Assembly (NCBI RefSeq): GCF_900184795.1 | Contig: NZ_FXXN01000026.1 | Coordinates: forward strand, 378,064 to 442,063 | DNA length: 64,000 nt | Source: Magnetospirillum sp. 15-1 | GTDB lineage: Bacteria > Pseudomonadota > Alphaproteobacteria > Rhodospirillales > Magnetospirillaceae | Reading direction: 5' to 3' | Shown here: positions 60,180 to 64,000 of the stretch, in pieces | Layout: each line of letters begins with the position of its first letter | How positions within the stretch are numbered: the first letter of the stretch is position 1 | The notes under the pieces: model-generated | Database searches by the model: none | Told to the model about the DNA's origin: nothing | The model's input: the letters and a program-made list of their open reading frames with translations, nothing else | Position numbers and translations under genes: made by a program

Positions 60180-63074
60180 ATGAGGGATCCCGCATCCATT
60201 CCGGATTCCGATCTCGGACGATCGGAAGTCAAGACCACCACGTGCTACATGTGCGCCTGCCGCTGCGGCATCCGCGTGCACCTGCGCGACGGCGAGGTCC
60301 GTTACATCGAGGGGAATCCCGACCACCCCCTCAACAAGGGCATCATGTGCGCCAAGGGTGCCTCGGGCATCATGAAGCAGTACTCGCCCGCCCGCCTGAC
60401 CAAGCCGTTGAAGCGCAAGGAAGGGACCGAGCGCGGTGCCGGCGTTTTCGAGCCCATCTCGTGGGAAGAGGCGTTCTCGACGCTGGCCGAGCGCCTGGGA
60501 CACCTGCGGGCCACCGATCCCAAGAAGTTCGCCCTGTTCACCGGCCGCGACCAGATGCAGGCCCTGACCGGCCTGTTCGCCGCCAAGTTCGGCACCCCCA
60601 ATTACGCCGCCCATGGCGGATTCTGCTCGGTCAACATGGCCGCCGGCATGATCTACACCATGGGCGGCAGCTTCTGGGAATTCGGCGGCCCTGATCTGGA
60701 GCGGGCCAAGCTGTTCATCATGATCGGCACCGCCGAGGATCATCATTCCAACCCCATGAAACGCGATCTGGCCGCCTTCAAGCGCGGCGGCGGGCGCTTC
60801 ATCGCCATCAATCCGGTACGTACCGGCTATGCTGCCATCGCCGACGAATGGGTGCCCATCCGTCCGGGCACCGACGGCGCCCTGCTGCTGGCCCTGGTGC
60901 GCGAGATCATGGAACTGGGGCTGTTCGACCGCGACTTCCTGATCCGCTACACCAACGCCGCCGAGTTGGTGAACCAGGACGCCGACAGCGACACCTTCGG
61001 CCTGTTCGTGCGCGAGGGCTCGGTGCCGGTGCGGCCCGACACCTTCGAGACGCCGGACAAGATGTGGTGGGACCGCGACTCCAACAAGCCGGTGATCGCG
61101 CGGGCCAAGGGGACGGAAGGCCGCCTGTTCGGCTCCTACACCCTGGCCGACGGCACCCCGGTCAAGCCGTCGATGCAATTGCTGAAGGAGCGGGTCAAGG
61201 ACTACACGCCGGAATGGGCCGAGGGCATCACCGGCATTCCCGCCGCCACCATCCGCCGCCTGGCCCACGAGATGGGCGTCACGGCGCGCGACCAGACCAT
61301 CGAGCTGCCCATCGCCTGGACCGATTGCTGGGGCACCGAACACGACAAGATCACCGGCAATCCGGTGGCCTTCCACGCCATGCGCGGGCTGGCGGCGCAC
61401 TCCAACGGCTTTCACACCACCCGGGCGCTGGCCATCCTGATGACGCTGCTGGGCACCATCGACCGGCCGGGCGGGTTCAGGCACCGGGCGCCCTTCCCGC
61501 GCCCCATTCCACCCTGCCCCAAGCCGCCCAAGGGTCCCCAGGCCGTCCGGGCGGGCGAGCCCTTGACCGGTACGCCGCTGGGCTGGCCGGCCGATCCCGA
61601 CGACCTGTCGGTGGATGCCGACGGCGAGCCCATCCGCCTGGACAAGGGCTTTTCCTGGGAATACCCGCTGTCGGTCCACGGCATGATGCACAACGCCATC
61701 ACCAATGCCTGGCGCGGCGATCCCTACCCCATCGACACGCTGCTGCTGTTCATGGCCAACATGGCGTGGAACTCCACCATGAACACGTCCGGGGTGAGGA
61801 AGATGCTCACCGACAAGGACGAGTCGGGCGCCTATAAGATCCCCTTCCTGGTGGTCTGCGACGCCTTCCAGTCCGAGACGGTGGCCTTCGCCGATCTGGT
61901 GCTGCCCGACACCACCTATCTGGAACGCCATGATGTGATGAGCATCCTGGACCGGCCCATCTCGGAATTCGACGGACCGGTGGATTCGGTGCGCGTGCCG
62001 ATCCTGCCGCCCATGGGGGATTCCAAGCCGTTCCAGGAGGTGATCATCGAGCTGGCGACACGCCTCAAGCTGCCCGGCTTCACCAACAAGGACGGCAGCC
62101 GCAAGTTCCGCGACTATCCCGACTTCATCGTCAATTTCGAGACCGAGCCGGGTTCGGGCATCGGCTTTCTGTCGGGCTGGCGCGGAAGAGCGGGCGAGAA
62201 GTTCCTGGTGGGCGAGCCCAACCCCAACCAGTGGGACCAGTACGCGCGCAACAACAACCACTTCCACTACGAACTGCCGCCCAGCTTCCAGTACATGCGC
62301 AACTGGAACAAGGGCTACCTGGACTGGGCCTACCGCCATCGTCTGGTGCGCTTCACCGACCCGATCATGCCGCACATCTATTCCGAGGTGATGCAGAAAT
62401 TCCGGCTGGCCGGCGAAGGCAAGTGGAAGGGCAAGCAGCCCCCCGACCACCTGAGGGAAAGGGTGAAGACCTTCTTCGACCCGCTGCCCTTCTATTACAC
62501 GCCGCTGGAGTGGCGGTGCTCGGACGGGCATGCCTATCCACTGTCGGCGCTGACCCAGCGGCCCATGGCCATGTACCATTCCTGGGATTCCCAGAACGCC
62601 TGGCTGCGCCAGATCCACACCAGCAACGTGCTGTTCATGCACCCCAAGGTGGGGGCGCGGGGCAATTTCGGCGATGCCGACTGGGTGTGGGTGGAAAGCC
62701 CGTGGGGCAGGATCAAGTGTCAGGCCCGCTTCACCGAGGCGGTGGAACCCGGCACGGTGTGGACCTGGAACGCCATCGGCAAGGCCTCGGGCGCCTGGGG
62801 CCTGGACCCCGACGCCGACGAGTCGAGAAAGGGCTTCCTGCTCAACCACCTGATTTCCGAGGAACTGCCCAACATGGTGGGCGACAGGCATGTCTCCAAC
62901 TCCGACCCGGTGACCGGCCAGGCGGCATGGTACGACCTGAAGGTCCGCGTCACCGCCTGCCAGCCGGGCGAGGAAGGGGAAAGCTGGCCCCAGTTCAAAC
63001 CCATGGAACCGCTGCCCGGCCAGACCATCGGCTTCAAGTCGAAGGTCCGCGCCTTCCTGGCCGGGAGGAAGTGA
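60180..63074 (+). CDS. soeA: SoeA-like molybdopterin oxidoreductase (sulfite dehydrogenase catalytic subunit)
   Basis: 964 aa from ATG at 60180. DMSO-reductase family: the 4Fe-4S motif CYMCACRCGIRVHL (about 22-35) with a fourth Cys in MCAKG, then the molybdopterin domains and C-terminal MopB binding domain. No Tat signal, so cytoplasmic. Length and partner (a 245-aa four-cluster subunit) match Allochromatium SoeA, which oxidises sulfite to sulfate and passes electrons to quinone through SoeB and SoeC. Related family members act on other substrates, so the substrate is inferred. Confidence 0.85.
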   Translation: MRDPASIPDSDLGRSEVKTTTCYMCACRCGIRVHLRDGEVRYIEGNPDHPLNKGIMCAKGASGIMKQYSPARLTKPLKRKEGTERGAGVFEPISWEEAFSTLAERLGHLRATDPKKFALFTGRDQMQALTGLFAAKFGTPNYAAHGGFCSVNMAAGMIYTMGGSFWEFGGPDLERAKLFIMIGTAEDHHSNPMKRDLAAFKRGGGRFIAINPVRTGYAAIADEWVPIRPGTDGALLLALVREIMELGLFDRDFLIRYTNAAELVNQDADSDTFGLFVREGSVPVRPDTFETPDKMWWDRDSNKPVIARAKGTEGRLFGSYTLADGTPVKPSMQLLKERVKDYTPEWAEGITGIPAATIRRLAHEMGVTARDQTIELPIAWTDCWGTEHDKITGNPVAFHAMRGLAAHSNGFHTTRALAILMTLLGTIDRPGGFRHRAPFPRPIPPCPKPPKGPQAVRAGEPLTGTPLGWPADPDDLSVDADGEPIRLDKGFSWEYPLSVHGMMHNAITNAWRGDPYPIDTLLLFMANMAWNSTMNTSGVRKMLTDKDESGAYKIPFLVVCDAFQSETVAFADLVLPDTTYLERHDVMSILDRPISEFDGPVDSVRVPILPPMGDSKPFQEVIIELATRLKLPGFTNKDGSRKFRDYPDFIVNFETEPGSGIGFLSGWRGRAGEKFLVGEPNPNQWDQYARNNNHFHYELPPSFQYMRNWNKGYLDWAYRHRLVRFTDPIMPHIYSEVMQKFRLAGEGKWKGKQPPDHLRERVKTFFDPLPFYYTPLEWRCSDGHAYPLSALTQRPMAMYHSWDSQNAWLRQIHTSNVLFMHPKVGARGNFGDADWVWVESPWGRIKCQARFTEAVEPGTVWTWNAIGKASGAWGLDPDADESRKGFLLNHLISEELPNMVGDRHVSNSDPVTGQAAWYDLKVRVTACQPGEEGESWPQFKPMEPLPGQTIGFKSKVRAFLAGRK

Positions 63075-63075
63075 C

Positions 63076-63813
63076 ATGAGCAAGAAACAGTTGGCCCTGG
63101 TCATCGACCTCAACGTCTGCGTCGGCTGCCATGCCTGCGTGACGTCGTGCAAGGAATGGAACACCTCGGGCTGGGCCGGTCCGCTGACCGACGTCAATCC
63201 CTACGGCGCCGATCCGAACGGCGTGTTCTTCAACCGCGTCCAGACCTATGAATGCGGCACCTTCCCCAACACCGAGACCATCCACTTCCCCAAATCCTGC
63301 CTCCATTGCGAGGAGCCGCCCTGCGTGCCGGTCTGTCCGACGGGCGCCAGCTACAAGCGGGAAGAGGACGGCATTGTCCTGGTGGATTACGACAAGTGCA
63401 TCGGCTGCAAGTACTGCTCGTGGTCGTGCCCCTACGGCGCCCGCGAGTTCGATCCCGTCCAGGGCGTCATGAAGAAGTGCACGCTGTGCGTCGACCGCAT
63501 CTACGACAAGACCATCGAGGAGGATCGGCGCAAGCCGGCCTGCGTCCTGGCCTGTCCGGCCGGCGCCCGCATCTTCGGCGACGTCAACGACCCCAATTCC
63601 GAGGCGGCCAAGGCCATCCGCGACAACGGCGGCTTCCAACTGATGCCGGAATGGGGCACCAGACCGGCCAACCACTATCTGCCCCGGCGCAAGACCGTTA
63701 CCACGCTCCATCCGGACGAACTGGTGCGCGTCGACAACCCGCTGAAGGCCGAGGGCGAGAAACCCCGTCCCGCCTTCACCACGCCGACCATCGACGGCGT
63801 TTCGAGCTGGTAA
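63076..63813 (+). CDS. soeB: SoeB-like four-cluster ferredoxin subunit
   Basis: 245 aa; ATG one base after the soeA stop, with GGGAGG. Four 4Fe-4S motifs: CVGCHACVTSC, CLHCEEPPCVPVC, CIGCKYCSWSC, and CTLC with CVLAC. Carries electrons from SoeA to the membrane anchor. Length equals that of known SoeB. Confidence 0.9.
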   Translation: MSKKQLALVIDLNVCVGCHACVTSCKEWNTSGWAGPLTDVNPYGADPNGVFFNRVQTYECGTFPNTETIHFPKSCLHCEEPPCVPVCPTGASYKREEDGIVLVDYDKCIGCKYCSWSCPYGAREFDPVQGVMKKCTLCVDRIYDKTIEEDRRKPACVLACPAGARIFGDVNDPNSEAAKAIRDNGGFQLMPEWGTRPANHYLPRRKTVTTLHPDELVRVDNPLKAEGEKPRPAFTTPTIDGVSSW

Positions 63814-63849
63814 GGGGGAGACAGAGTGATGAAACAATCGTCCTATCGC

Positions 63850-63949
63850 CGTCATGCCCGGACCTGTTCCGGGTATCCACGCCGCTCCGCCCCTCCGTCG
63901 CAACAGCCCCGGCACCACGTGGATAGCCGGGTCAAGCCCGGCCATGACG
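63850..63949. repeat. Dispersed palindromic repeat, copy 2
   Basis: 100 bases, starting CGTCATGCCCGG and ending CCATGACG, with inverted arms CCGGGTAT/ATAGCCGG and a CCACGTGGAT core shared with the copy at 50015-50095. It lies inside the soe operon between soeB and the next start, where it could form a strong RNA structure. Confidence 0.7.
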
Positions 63950-63995
63950 AACAGGTTCGCAGAGTCGTGAGCCCCATCGCCAGGAGCCGCGTATC

Positions 63996-64000
63996 ATGAA
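63996..64000 (+). CDS. Start of a probable soeC, cut by the window edge
   Basis: ATGAA at the last five bases, with AGGAG at 63982-63986. A SoeC (NrfD-like quinone-reducing membrane anchor) is expected in this position. Only the start is visible, so this is inference from operon order. Confidence 0.4.

Noticed and set aside
60147..63197. Long minus-strand frame opposite soeA
   Set aside because: Antisense to a clear molybdopterin enzyme; no family features and composition typical of a shadow frame.
1..64000. Mobile island or prophage
   Set aside because: No integrase, transposase, phage structural gene, tRNA-associated attachment site or long terminal repeat was seen. Base composition is even apart from short intergenic stretches.

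Overview
The window is GC-rich, densely coded DNA with alphaproteobacterial gene content. Two chemoreceptors, three partner-switching (PP2C/STAS) modules, a sensory-type [NiFe] hydrogenase, SoeAB-type sulfite oxidation genes, NosL proteins and an FNR-type site together suggest a metabolically versatile, motile Rhodospirillales bacterium of the Magnetospirillum type. That assignment is inference from family content. I see no rRNA, tRNA, CRISPR array, integrase, transposase or phage gene.

Layout. 0-6.2 kb: idi and a PhnA-like gene converging on a shared terminator, a chemoreceptor (MCP) followed by two small secreted proteins, then a Tat/lipobox OmpA-like protein with a radical SAM/SPASM enzyme. 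6.3-13.9 kb: a minus-strand operon for a [NiFe] hydrogenase without export signal, its maturation protease and a PAS hybrid histidine kinase. Divergent from it are a response regulator, a REC-PP2C phosphatase and a STAS protein. 14-19.6 kb: a HerA-like ATPase, then a Zur-box-preceded zinc operon (DUF2946, porin, ZnuA-like, ZnuB-like, DUF2946) with no ATPase gene. 19.6-23.8 kb: an AT-richer leader, two E1-like (ThiF) paralogues, a DUF441 membrane protein and a LeuA-like enzyme fused to a cupin.

24-34.6 kb: a tightly overlapping minus-strand operon of 15 genes for metal and redox handling at the envelope. It holds a DUF2946 protein, small membrane proteins, an FtsX/LolD-type ABC transporter, a TlpA-like lipoprotein, a 58-aa metal-binding protein, an HMA-type protein, a P1B-ATPase, a SafE-like protein, two NosL proteins and an ATP-grasp-like protein. 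35-43 kb: a second signalling operon: a membrane sensor, a sensor-HAMP-MFS fusion, an ABC-type binding protein, a formyltransferase-like enzyme, a PP2C-HATPase protein and a STAS protein.

43-64 kb: murI, a glycosyltransferase with a hairpin over its ribosome site, a small FNR-type operon (DUF2249, cytochrome c'-like, nuclease-like), alaS, a SulP-STAS-cNMP transporter, a PAS histidine kinase, a third partner-switching set next to a chemoreceptor with a c-type heme motif, and soeA-soeB. The first codon of a probable soeC lies at the right edge.

Many adjacent genes overlap by 4 bases (ATGA, GTGA or TTGA), which supports the operon assignments and fixes several starts. The main candidates for undescribed biology are the hydrogen-sensing signalling locus, the HAMP-MFS partner-switching operon, the 15-gene metal operon and the ThiF/LeuA-cupin cluster.
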